Shown here one piece after another: positions 9,170 to 17,131 of a stretch of DNA of 64,000 nucleotides (the first letter of the stretch is position 1; each line of letters opens with the position of its first letter). The notes beneath the pieces were generated by a model, which saw only the letters and a list, made by a program, of their open reading frames with translations, was not told the origin of the DNA and ran no database searches. A program made the position numbers and the translations under genes. Source of the DNA: Diacronema lutheri (lineage: Eukaryota > Haptophyta > Pavlovophyceae > Pavlovales > Pavlovaceae); NCBI GenBank assembly GCA_019448385.1, contig JAGTXO010000008.1, positions 806,001 through 870,000 of the forward strand, read 5' to 3'.

Positions 9170-9928
9170 TCACGAGATTGGCCCGCTTTTGACCGTCGCA
9201 GCTGTGCACGGCCCCGCGGTCGTGCGCCACGCGTCGCCCTTGTACGTCGCGATGCCTGCCGCGTCGGTCGCCAGGTCGGGCGCAACCGACTCCCACGCCT
9301 TCTTCTTCTTGATCTTCGCCGGGTCGACGGGCTCGCCCGGAAAGGCTGCGAAGGATACGCGCTCGCCCACCTGTGCACCGCTCGGCGGCACGACGAACTC
9401 GGTCTGCAGCTTGTTGCCGGCAGAATCGACCGCCGACGCGCACAGAACCATGCCGTGAGACGGGATGCCCGCGAGAGGCCGAGGCGGCAAATTGCACACG
9501 ACGACAACGCGCGCGCCGCTCACCGCTTCGAGCGGCATGTAGTGCGCCAGCCCCGACAGGATTGTGCGCGGCTCGGGCTCGCCCACGTCGATCGTCTCGA
9601 TGTAAAGCTTTTCGCTCTCCGGATGCGCCTTGGCCTCGAGGATGTGGCCGACGCGGAGGTCAAGCCACGAGACGTCGATGGGCCGATCGGCCGCGGCAGC
9701 GGATGGCGCCGTGGGCGCCTTGGCCGCCTTGGGCTCCTTGGCCGCTTTCGGCTCCTTAGGCGCCTTTGGCGCGGGCGGCGCCTTGGCCCCCACTGCTGCG
9801 GGCGCGGGCTCGGCGCTTGGGGTGGACGGCGCGGCTAAGGACAGCGCCACCGCGCTCGCGCTGCCCGACGCGATGGCTGCGAGGAGGTCGTCTACAGCGC
9901 CAATCGATTTCCCGAACAATGCCGCCAT
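9170..9928 (-). CDS. AIMP1/EMAP-II-like tRNA-binding protein
   Basis: 252 aa from ATG 9928-9926 (MAALFGKSIGAVDDLL). After a short helical N-terminus comes an Ala/Lys/Pro linker with repeated KAPKEPKAAKEP units (residues ~55-90). The C-terminal ~160 residues form a tRNA-binding OB-fold plus EMAP-II-like extension: WLDLRVGHILEAKAHPESEK, LSGLAHYMPLE, VVVVCNLPPRPLAGIPSHGM, and the tail lysines PAKIKKKKAWESV. This layout matches Arc1p/AIMP1 (p43), which delivers tRNA to aminoacyl-tRNA synthetase complexes in the cytosol. It overlaps nothing and is head to head with the JmjC gene, with start codons only 34 bp apart. The methionyl-tRNA synthetase C-terminal domain is the related alternative, but no synthetase core is present. 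Confidence 0.9.
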   Translation of the reverse strand: MAALFGKSIGAVDDLLAAIASGSASAVALSLAAPSTPSAEPAPAAVGAKAPPAPKAPKEPKAAKEPKAAKAPTAPSAAAADRPIDVSWLDLRVGHILEAKAHPESEKLYIETIDVGEPEPRTILSGLAHYMPLEAVSGARVVVVCNLPPRPLAGIPSHGMVLCASAVDSAGNKLQTEFVVPPSGAQVGERVSFAAFPGEPVDPAKIKKKKAWESVAPDLATDAAGIATYKGDAWRTTAGPCTAATVKSGPIS

Positions 9929-9962
9929 CGCGCCACGTTCTCGGTCGTGGACGGGCAATATT
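9929..9962. promoter_or_regulatory. 34-bp bidirectional promoter space
   Basis: Only 34 bp (GTTCTCGGTCGTGGACGGGC...) separate the start codons of the AIMP1-like and RIOX-like genes, both linked to translation. Either the promoters and leaders overlap the opposite coding sequences or transcription starts at the ATGs. No TATA-like motif is visible. The role is inferred from layout only. Confidence 0.5.
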
Positions 9963-11564
9963 ATGAGTATGGCGGAAAAGTTCGAATGGCCGCGTTGGAC
10001 CGAGCCCCAGCGCGGGCGGCGGCTGCTGAGCGCTCTGCTCCGCACGCCGGCGGAGCGGTTTGAAGCGGACTATTGGCTGCGCAAGCCCTACTTGCAGCAG
10101 CTCTCCACCGACGAGCGCGCCGCGGTGCTCGCAGATCCAAGCCATTGGGTGCACGTTGTCTCGGTCGCAACCGTGCGTGCGCTCCTGCGACGCCGGCGGC
10201 CCCATCCCGCGCGCTGGCTCAAGGACGTGGACGGTGCGCGCTGCGCGTCGCGCGCACTTGCGCGGCTTCCGCGCGCCCCGCACCGCGCCCTGCGCCTGCC
10301 GACGAGGCGACGACCGGAGCGCGCTTGCGCAGCCACGAAGTACGACGCGCGTGGGGGGCGTCGGCAGGCACTTGCCGAAGGTGATGGCGAGGTGGACGCG
10401 GAGGGCGCGTGGTCGGCGTTTGAGTCGCGCGGCTTCAGCCTTCGGCTTGTCCACCCGCAGCAGTGGCACGGTGGCTGCTTCCGGCTGTGCGCGCTTTTGC
10501 AAGAGCACTTTGGATTTGCGACCGGCTGTGCCGCGTACCTCACGCCCGCCGGCGGCTCGCAGGGCTTCCCGCCGCACTTTGACGACGTGGAGGTGTTTGT
10601 GCTCCAGCTTGAGGGCGCCAAGCGCTGGCGCCTCTACACCCGACCCAACGATGCCGCCGCGCCCGGCGCGTGTGTTACGACCGAATTTGCGCCCGATGCC
10701 CTGGGCGAGCCGACCGCCGAGCTTGAGCTGAGGCCGGGCGACGTGCTGTACCTGCCGCGCGGCGTGGTGCACCAAGCGGTCTCGCTTGACGACAGTCACT
10801 CGCTCCACCTCACCGTCTCCACCTACCAGCGCCACCGCTGGCGCGACGTGCTCGCGCATGTGCTCTCGCCAGCAGCGCTGCGCGCGCTCGACGCGCTCGA
10901 CGGTGCGCGCGCTGGCGGGTGGGTGCACGCGGGCGTGCCGACGAGCTTGCTCGATGCGCAGGTGGCGGGCAGACCCCACCTCGCGCGCGCGCGCCTCGGG
11001 CCATTCTTGCGTGCGCAGCGCCTGCCCGCCGCCATCGCCGCCGAGCTCGCAGCGGACGGCGCCCTTGAGCGCGCGCTCGACGCAGCTGCGAGCGCGTTCC
11101 TTTTCGACAGCCTTCCGCCGCCTGGTCCACCGCCGCCGCCACCGCCGCGCGCGCTCCGGCGCTCGACGCTCGTTCGCCTCCGCGCGCCGCGCTGTGCGTG
11201 GCTGCTCGACGTGTCGGCGGCGGACGCCGCGGCGCGCGGCGCGCGCTATACGCGCGGCTCGCTCGAAGCGTGGGAGGGCGGGCGCGGCGCGGCGCCGAGG
11301 CTTGAACTGCGCACCAACGTGTGCAACGGGCGCAGCTTCGAGTCGCCCGCCTCGCCCGCGTTCGAGGTGCTGCCCACGCTTGCGCGCAGCGTCCTACAGC
11401 TGCTCGACGCGCCGTGGCCGCGCGCCATCGCCGTGGGGAGGCTCGCGGCCGCTGCGCCGGGTTGCTCGAAGCGCGCGCGCGCCGACTTGCGACGGCTGCT
11501 GGACGTGCTCCTGGAGCACGGCGTGCTCGTGATGAAAAGGCCGTTGGCGTTGCGAGGCGGCTAG
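9963..11564 (+). CDS. RIOX-type JmjC ribosomal oxygenase
   Basis: Two exons, 9963-10233 and 10333-11564, about 500 aa. The 99-bp intron (GTGCGC...GCGCAG) is a multiple of three, so the frame stays open without splicing; removing it restores WLKDVDATKYDARGG, the expected family line. The JmjC core shows GFPPHFDDVEVFVLQLEGAK (iron ligands H and D) and LYLPRGVVHQAV (third ligand H), with a lysine-rich 2-oxoglutarate-binding strand KRWRLYTRP. The C-terminal half fits the dimerisation and winged-helix domains of NO66/MINA53. These enzymes hydroxylate histidines of ribosomal proteins (RPL8, RPL27A) and bind in the nucleolus or nucleus. There is a proline-rich insert near residue 360. Confidence 0.9.
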   Translation: MSMAEKFEWPRWTEPQRGRRLLSALLRTPAERFEADYWLRKPYLQQLSTDERAAVLADPSHWVHVVSVATVRALLRRRRPHPARWLKDVDGARCASRALARLPRAPHRALRLPTRRRPERACAATKYDARGGRRQALAEGDGEVDAEGAWSAFESRGFSLRLVHPQQWHGGCFRLCALLQEHFGFATGCAAYLTPAGGSQGFPPHFDDVEVFVLQLEGAKRWRLYTRPNDAAAPGACVTTEFAPDALGEPTAELELRPGDVLYLPRGVVHQAVSLDDSHSLHLTVSTYQRHRWRDVLAHVLSPAALRALDALDGARAGGWVHAGVPTSLLDAQVAGRPHLARARLGPFLRAQRLPAAIAAELAADGALERALDAAASAFLFDSLPPPGPPPPPPPRALRRSTLVRLRAPRCAWLLDVSAADAAARGARYTRGSLEAWEGGRGAAPRLELRTNVCNGRSFESPASPAFEVLPTLARSVLQLLDAPWPRAIAVGRLAAAAPGCSKRARADLRRLLDVLLEHGVLVMKRPLALRGG

Positions 11565-11655
11565 CCGCCAAAGTGGTTGCCGCATCGCCGACGAACGCAG
11601 GCTGCAGGCGGATACAGTACCCATATGGGTATGAAGATTAAGATTTATTTGAAAG

Positions 11656-12918
11656 GTGGAAACTGGAGTCATGATGGCGTCAGTGTCGCTGCTGCTCGTC
11701 TCGTTCGGCGCGAGCAGCAGCGTCTCGATCGGCGCAAGCGGCGGTGTCGCGACGGAGCGCGCGGCTCGCGTCCTGCGTGACGCGCGCGATGCGCACGCGC
11801 GGCGTGGCGCGTTCAGCGTCGTCTCGCACAACATCCTCGCGCCCGTGTACGCGGTGCCGGGCGCGTTTGGCCTTCCGGGCGACGTACTCGCCTGGCCGAG
11901 GCGGCGCGAGCGCCTGTGCGAACAGCTCGCCGCGTGCGACGCGGACATTGTGATGCTGCAGGAGGTGCAGCTCTCCACGTTTATGCCCGACTTTGACGAG
12001 CTGTGCGCCGCGTGCGGGTACGAGGTGGCCCTGCAGGACGACGAGGCCAAACGGCCCTACGCCAACGCGATCCTGTACAGGGCGGCGCGATACGAGCTCG
12101 TCGTGCAGGAGTCCCGCTCGCGCGCGCTCATCGTGGTCCTGCGCGAGCGCGCGCGCGCAGAGCCTGTCGCGCCGGCCGGCGCGGCTGCGGCCGAGCGCAG
12201 GTTACTCTATCTAGCAAACGTGCACTTGACCAAGGGCTCATCCGAGCAGCTCACACGCCTGATGCAGCTGCGCTCGCTCTTCCGCCGGCTCGCGCTGCAC
12301 CGTGACGAGCAGCGCGCGTTGCACGCGCGCGCCGCGCGCGCCGCCGCCGCCGCCAATTGGTCGCGAACAAGCGCGCCGCGCGAAAAGACGGGCGATCCGC
12401 TCACAGCGCCGCTTTTCGAAAGCGGTGTCGTTGCCGGCGATTTCAACAGCGCGCGCAAATCGACCGTCTACGAGCTCATGCGCGACGCGGGCCTCACGCG
12501 CTTCCCCGCGACGACCCGCCGGCCGGGCGGCGCGCCGGCCGGCAGCGTGCGTGCATTCCGCACGGGCTTCTTTGCGATGCGTGACGTGTACCAGACGGTG
12601 CGCCCGCGCTGGGGGCCTTTTGAAATGTCGCACGCGACGCGCGCGCTGCTCGACTACATGTGGGCGTCGGCGGACCTCGACGTGCTCGAGACGATGCCGC
12701 GGTGCTACGAGCGCGCGCACGCCGCGCGCTTCGCCGAGCCTACGGCGCCCCGCGGGCGCGACGAGCGGCCACCGCAAACATCGGCATGCGCTGACGACGA
12801 GCGCGGAGAAGCCAACGCGCGTGCGGCCCAGCCGAGGCTCGTGCTGCCGAGCGCGGATGGCGCGTATGCGTCCGACCACTTGCCCACGGGCTGCACCCTC
12901 GCGCCTCGCGTGCGGTAG
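11656..12918 (+). CDS. CCR4-like endonuclease/exonuclease/phosphatase
   Basis: 420 aa, no intron needed. Family motifs in order: FSVVSHNILAPVY (N), DIVMLQEVQL (metal-binding E), YLANVHL (H), VVAGDFNS (D and N) and ASDHLP (D-H) at the end. These are the five active-site blocks of the EEP superfamily in the CCR4/nocturnin/angel branch, which removes poly(A) or hydrolyses phosphodiesters. Two low-complexity inserts (Ala-rich near 215-240 and charged near 355-395) lie between core blocks. The N-terminus (METGVMMASVSLLLVS) is mildly hydrophobic; whether it targets an organelle is unclear, and an ATG at 11671 is a possible start. It ends 39 bp before the convergent next gene. Confidence 0.85.
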   Translation: METGVMMASVSLLLVSFGASSSVSIGASGGVATERAARVLRDARDAHARRGAFSVVSHNILAPVYAVPGAFGLPGDVLAWPRRRERLCEQLAACDADIVMLQEVQLSTFMPDFDELCAACGYEVALQDDEAKRPYANAILYRAARYELVVQESRSRALIVVLRERARAEPVAPAGAAAAERRLLYLANVHLTKGSSEQLTRLMQLRSLFRRLALHRDEQRALHARAARAAAAANWSRTSAPREKTGDPLTAPLFESGVVAGDFNSARKSTVYELMRDAGLTRFPATTRRPGGAPAGSVRAFRTGFFAMRDVYQTVRPRWGPFEMSHATRALLDYMWASADLDVLETMPRCYERAHAARFAEPTAPRGRDERPPQTSACADDERGEANARAAQPRLVLPSADGAYASDHLPTGCTLAPRVR

Positions 12919-12957
12919 TCATGGGGTCGCGGAGGTTTTTTTTTTGCCGGCGTCACT

Positions 12958-14712
12958 TCATAGCAGCGGCAGAAAGGGCGCTATGCCGGCAGGCTCCGTC
13001 GTGCCGGCAAACGAGCGCCGGCCTTTCGGCTTGGCGAGCGCGCTCTTCGGCCTAGGCCACGTGGCGCGGGCCGGCGCCGGCCTTTCAAAAAGCGCCGCGC
13101 CGTCCGCCGCCGACGCGCGTTCCGCGACCCTCGAGTACATGCGCTCGACGCGCGCGGCAAGCTCGGAGCCCGGCTGCCCGACGCCGTGCGACAGGCTGAG
13201 GATGTCTTTGGATTCGGCGGTGATCGCCTCGTCCTGCGCGCTCGCCAAGTGGCCGTGGCGCTGCAGGCAGCGGCGCGCGTGCAGCCCGAGGAGCCACGCG
13301 AAGAGCGCGAGCAGGAGCACCCAGTACACCAGGTAGGCGCGCACGTCCCACGGGATCCCCTTGTGCATCACGACGTGCGCCTCGACGGAGCCGTCCGCGT
13401 GCGCGCGCGCAAAGATGAAGCACCTCGCATGGCTGCCCGGTCCGTACTTGTGACGCATCCACACCGCCTGAGTGTTCTGGCAGTGACGCAACGCCGTCGT
13501 TACATTGCTCCCCTTTGGCCCGTAACAAAAGTCGTCGTGGTCGAGCACGAGCCGGCGGTACGCGACGTGCACGCCGCGCAGCTGATCGAGCAGCGGGTCG
13601 TGGTCGGGCGAGCAGCGTGACGCGTCAACGGCCGCAGCCGCGGCCGCGCCGGCCGCACGCCGCTCAGCCGCGCCGCCGCCTTCCGCATCGTCCGGCTCGG
13701 CGTCGCCGCCAGCGCCAGCCGGCCGCTGCCAGTCGGTCGCTGCAGCGGGCGGTGAGTCGGGTGCGCCATCCTCAGTGAGCTTGTTCTCACTGAGCCCATC
13801 CTCAGCGAACCCATCCTCCGTAAGCCGCTCGCTGCCGCCCGCGCCGGCGTCCGTGCCGAGCTCGGCGAGCTCGGCGGTGGCGACCGCGGGCGCAAGCTCG
13901 AGGTCCAGGTCGAGGACGTCCGCCGGCGTCGCGTCCTGGTCGCTGATGTCGAAGCTCTCGAAGAAGGTGATCACGGGCGCGTCGGCAGCGCCGTCAGCCG
14001 GCGCGGCCAGCCGCCACGCGCCGTCGTCGCAGCCGTCCTCGAAACGGACATTCGCCTCGTAGGTGCCCGTTACCTTCCACAGCACGCCCTGGCTCACCGT
14101 GTGCGTCGCCTCCGCCTCAAAGTGCTGCCGCTCGATCACGCACGACGCGTCGTGCCACGTGCCGTTCTCGCGCGCGTAGACCTCGTTGAGCATGGAGCGC
14201 ACCATGCCGAGGCCGAAGCAGACGCACGCGAGGAAGAAGACGGCGAACTGGGTGGGCTGGCGGAAGAGCTGGCGGCACAGGTAGAGCAGCGTGCGCACCA
14301 CCGTCCTGCGCAACTCCTCCTCGTCCTGCGCGCGCGACGCCTCCCACTCGAGCATGGAGCGCGAGCCCGCGCTGCTGCTCCCGTCGTTCGAGTCGTCGTC
14401 CAGCCACCGATTGATTGCGGCGAGGAGCGCGGCGCACTGGTCGGCGGAGCTGGCCTCGATCAGCTTCACGCGCACGTGCTCGCCCGTCTGCAACTCAAGG
14501 TACAGCCTGCGCGCATCCTTGGCGCGCCGCACTCTCACCTGCGACTGGTCAAACGCGCGACTGCCGAGCACGAGGACACCGTCGCGGAAGTAGATCTGCG
14601 CGCGCTTGGCGACGAGCAGCGCGTGGCTTCTGATCAGTAGTACGTCAGTCGGCCTCTCAAACTCCCACGCGGGCGGCAGCATCTCCGCGCTGAGGCGCAT
14701 CCCAACATTCAC
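12958..14712 (-). CDS. Unknown two-pass membrane protein with cysteine-bearing lumenal domain
   Basis: 584 aa. Residues ~1-130 are soluble and PH-like in residue pattern (RAQIYFRDGVLVLGSRAFD, YLELQTGEHVRVKL). A first transmembrane segment lies near 157-175 (FAVFFLACVCFGLGMV) and a second near 470-490 (LVYWVLLLALFAWLLGL). Between them is a large loop with scattered cysteines (SCVIERQ, GCDDG, RCSPDHD, FCYGPKG, RHCQN, ARCFIFARA) that could form disulfides, interrupted by an acidic/Ala-rich spacer with a short DGxxE(D/N) repeat. The C-terminal tail is basic. I do not recognise the family. A channel accessory subunit or receptor-like role is possible but unsupported. It is divergent from the SDR gene, 83 bp between starts. 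Confidence 0.6.
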   Translation of the reverse strand: MNVGMRLSAEMLPPAWEFERPTDVLLIRSHALLVAKRAQIYFRDGVLVLGSRAFDQSQVRVRRAKDARRLYLELQTGEHVRVKLIEASSADQCAALLAAINRWLDDDSNDGSSSAGSRSMLEWEASRAQDEEELRRTVVRTLLYLCRQLFRQPTQFAVFFLACVCFGLGMVRSMLNEVYARENGTWHDASCVIERQHFEAEATHTVSQGVLWKVTGTYEANVRFEDGCDDGAWRLAAPADGAADAPVITFFESFDISDQDATPADVLDLDLELAPAVATAELAELGTDAGAGGSERLTEDGFAEDGLSENKLTEDGAPDSPPAAATDWQRPAGAGGDAEPDDAEGGGAAERRAAGAAAAAAVDASRCSPDHDPLLDQLRGVHVAYRRLVLDHDDFCYGPKGSNVTTALRHCQNTQAVWMRHKYGPGSHARCFIFARAHADGSVEAHVVMHKGIPWDVRAYLVYWVLLLALFAWLLGLHARRCLQRHGHLASAQDEAITAESKDILSLSHGVGQPGSELAARVERMYSRVAERASAADGAALFERPAPARATWPRPKSALAKPKGRRSFAGTTEPAGIAPFLPLL

Positions 14713-14795
14713 CGCGCCAGCCGCATCAACGCGCGGCTGATGCGTCGCATTCTTCTCGGTTTGGCCGGTGTGACGCCGAAACGCGGTGGAAAAGC
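14713..14795. promoter_or_regulatory. 83-bp bidirectional promoter space
   Basis: This is the gap between the start codons of the two-TM protein (minus) and the peroxisomal SDR (plus). It is less GC-rich than its surroundings, with CATTCTTCTCGGTTTGGC near the middle. No recognised element is seen. Confidence 0.4.
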
Positions 14796-15848
14796 ATGGC
14801 CAGCATGGCCGCGGGGAAATTGCTGCGCTTCGACGGGCGCGTCGCGATCGTCACCGGCGCGGGCGCGGGGCTTGGCCGGCTGTACGCACTTGACCTCGCG
14901 TCGCGCGGGGCGCGTGTTGTGGTGAACGACTTCTCGCGCGCCGCCGCCGACCGCACCGTCGCCGAGATTCGCGCCGTTGGCGGCGCGGCCGCGCCAGATT
15001 ATGCGGACGTCGCGAATGGCGAGGCCGTCGTGCGGAGCGCGCTGGACGCGTTCGGCGGCGTGCATATCGTCGTGAACAACGCGGGCGTGCTTCGCGACGT
15101 ATCCTTTGCACGCATGACGCCCGCGCAGTGGGACGCCGTGCTCGACACACATCTGCGCGGTGCGTTCGCCGTGTGCAAGGCGGCTTGGGGCCCGATGCGT
15201 GAGCAGGGCTACGGCCGGATCGTCAACGTCACGAGCGTCAATGGGCTCTACGGGCAGGTGGGCCAGGCCAACTATAGCGCGGCCAAGAGCGCCATCGTCG
15301 GCTTCACAAAGACTCTCGCGCAGGAGGGCCGCTCGCGCGGCATCGTCGTCAACGCAGTTGCGCCCGGCGCCGGCACCGCTATGACTGCGACGATCATGCC
15401 GCCCGACCTGGTGGAGGCGTGGAAGCCGGACTACGTCGCCCCGTTCGTCACGTGCCTCTGCCACCAGGTGCGGCGCGCGCGCGCCGGGCCGACGCGCTCC
15501 GTCCGCCGCGCCAAGTGCGCGCGCGCGTCTACTGACGCACGCGCGCACAAGCGGCGCGCTCGCGCGCCGCTTGTGCGCGCCGCGCGGCAGGATGTGCCAT
15601 GCTCAGGCTGCACTTTTGAGTGCGGTGGCGGCTGGGCGGGCGAGGTCAAGTACACGCGCTCGCGCGGCCTCTCGCTCGACATCGGCGACCCGCGCGCGCC
15701 CGGCTGCCCGTTTGGCGCGGAGGACTTCATGGCGCGATTCGGTGAAGTGCGAGATTTCGCGGAGGGGGCGGTCTTCCCGGACGAGGTGAAGGCACGGAAC
15801 GTGCTTGCGGAGAATCCGCAGCTCAGGCAGGTGGTCAGCAAGCTCTGA
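14796..15848 (+). CDS. Peroxisomal SDR, MFE-2/HSD17B4-type hydroxyacyl-CoA dehydrogenase
   Basis: Exons 14796-15467 and 15591-15848, about 309 aa. Removing the 123-bp intron joins LCHQ|DVPCSGCTFECGGGWAG, the expected family sequence. The Rossmann core has VTGAGAGLGRLYA (cofactor loop), VVNDFS (acidic residue after beta-2, NAD preference), IVVNNAGVLRD, catalytic Ser in VNVTSVNG, and Tyr/Lys in ANYSAAKSA. The protein ends in SKL, a perfect PTS1 peroxisome signal. This is the (3R)-hydroxyacyl-CoA dehydrogenase unit of peroxisomal beta-oxidation; in animals and fungi it is fused to hydratase and SCP2 units, but here it stands alone. The intron is in frame and contains a perfect hairpin. Confidence 0.9.
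   Translation: MASMAAGKLLRFDGRVAIVTGAGAGLGRLYALDLASRGARVVVNDFSRAAADRTVAEIRAVGGAAAPDYADVANGEAVVRSALDAFGGVHIVVNNAGVLRDVSFARMTPAQWDAVLDTHLRGAFAVCKAAWGPMREQGYGRIVNVTSVNGLYGQVGQANYSAAKSAIVGFTKTLAQEGRSRGIVVNAVAPGAGTAMTATIMPPDLVEAWKPDYVAPFVTCLCHQVRRARAGPTRSVRRAKCARASTDARAHKRRARAPLVRAARQDVPCSGCTFECGGGWAGEVKYTRSRGLSLDIGDPRAPGCPFGAEDFMARFGEVRDFAEGAVFPDEVKARNVLAENPQLRQVVSKL
15541..15580. repeat. Perfect 18-bp hairpin inside the SDR intron
   Basis: GCGCGCACAAGCGGCGCG (15541-15558) and its exact reverse complement (15563-15580) flank a 4-base loop, CTCG. It ends 10 bp before the 3' splice site at 15590. In RNA it would bring the branch region close to the acceptor. Alternatively it marks the terminal repeat of an inserted intron. 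Confidence 0.85.
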
Positions 15849-16009
15849 GTCTCGCTCTCACGGTCGCACGGTCTCGCTCTCACGGTCGCGCCCTGACGGC
15901 GGTCCATGCGACTGTGCAATCTGTGACCAGGACTGTGCATGTGTGACTGGGTGCGCAGCGATATTCTTCCTGTCGTAGATCGAGACCGGCGGACGGGACG
16001 CGAAGGTCG

Positions 16010-16659
16010 ATGCGAGCGAAACGGACGCCGCTGCTTTTGCGGGCCGCGCTGTGCGCGCTGCCGCTTGTCGCCACGGCCGCTGAGGGCGAGACGTGCGCCG
16101 AGGCGCCGCGCGAGTGCGCCGAAGCCGCGTGCAAGACGAGCCTCACGTCGGCTTACTTCGCCGCGATGCTCCAGCGCGACGCCGCGTCCAAGCCGCCGCC
16201 CGTCTGCCCACCCGACCGCTACCGCCTCGGCCGGTACAGCTGGACGCTGGTGCGCACGCGCACACCGAAGCTCGCGCAGCCTTGTCCAGTGCGCGCGCTG
16301 AGCGCTCAACCCGCCCCCCGTCCGCCGCGCAGCTCCACTCGATCGCGGCATACTATCCGGATTCGCCGACGGATGAGCAACAGCAGGCGGCCGCGCAGTT
16401 CCTGCGCGCGTTCCCGCTCCTATACCCGTGCAAGGACTGCGCGCACGATCTGCAGATCGCGATGGCAAGCACGCCCCCGCGGCTCGGTTCGCGCGCCGAG
16501 TTCAGCCTGTGGATGTGCGAGCTGCACAACCACGTCAACGAGCAGGTGGGCAAGGCGCCCGTGCCGTGCGACCTGCGCGCGCTCGACGAGGCCTGGCGGA
16601 CGCCCAGCAAGGAGTGCGAGCGGGCGCAAGCCGAGCTCGCGATCAGCGCAGCGCAGTGA
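16010..16659 (+). CDS. Erv/ALR FAD-linked sulfhydryl oxidase, signal-peptide form
   Basis: Exons 16010-16249 and 16333-16659, about 188 aa; the 83-bp intron (GTGCGC...GCGCAG) joins RYSWTL|LHSIAAYYP. Landmarks of the ALR domain: RYSWTLLHSIAAYYP (FAD-binding), FLRAFPLLYPCKDCAHDL with the active-site CxxC (CKDC), SRAEFSLWMCELHNHVN (FAD contacts H and N), and a final VPCD...EC pair. The enzyme makes disulfides and passes electrons to oxygen or cytochrome c. The N-terminus (LLLRAALCALPLVATAAEG) looks like a secretory signal and carries three extra cysteines, so an ER-lumenal Erv2-like role is more likely than the mitochondrial Erv1 role. That location is inference. Confidence 0.88.
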
Positions 16660-16782
16660 CGGTCGACGGCCTCTCGTGTCGGGTGAGGCCCCGTCTCTTT
16701 TTCTTTCTCTTTTTTTTCAACATACAGTATAGATGGTCAAGCCAAATCCGATCAGGGGCACGATCGCGCCCCGAGTGCAGCG
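16660..16782. other. Spacer between host gene and element end
   Basis: It holds a pyrimidine-rich stretch (CTCTTTTTCTTTCTCTTTTT) and the relatively AT-rich ACATACAGTATAGATGGTC just before the element's terminal block. The element boundary probably lies near 16770-16783. No coding sign is seen. Confidence 0.5.
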
Positions 16783-17094
16783 CGGGCCGTTCGGAAGGAC
16801 GTCCTTGTGAGGGAGCTCTTCGCGTTTGGCGAGCGGGGGAGCACGACGCGCAGCGTTGCTGCGGCGGCGTGCGGGCGGCGAGCAGCGGTCGGGCTGCTCG
16901 CGACGAGGCCGGAGCAGACGGCGCCGTGGCCGCCGGCGCAGGTGACGCGCGCCGACGAGCCGTAGCGAGCGTCCGTGATCCGCACGGCGGTTGGAGCGGG
17001 CCGGCTGGTGCGGCGCGCTCGGCCACGGGTGGCGGCGTGCACGGTCGTGCCGCGCGCGGCACGCGTCGCCAGCCGCGCGCGACCTGGGCAGAGC
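16783..17094 (-). repeat. Terminal block of the giant element (copy B), downstream of the Fanzor gene
   Basis: Read on the minus strand, this block starts GCTCTGCCCAGGTCGCGCGC 38 bp after the Fanzor stop codon and runs to the outer tip GCGCTGCACTCGGGG. It matches 2934-3212 along its length, with an extra ~40 bp near 16860-16900. It is the 3' terminal repeat of the element. In Fanzor and TnpB systems the guide RNA is usually transcribed from the 3' end of the gene through the element's end, so this is the place to look for it. The RNA itself is not demonstrated by sequence alone. Confidence 0.6.
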
Positions 17095-17131
17095 CCGCAA
17101 AGCGTCGACCGCTGCGCGGCTCGGCCGTGCG

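Noticed and set aside
16860-16960. Protein-coding frame in the element's terminal block
   Set aside because: Frames are open in both copies on both strands, but the substitutions between copies do not favour any codon position by eye, and the block lies beyond the Fanzor stop.
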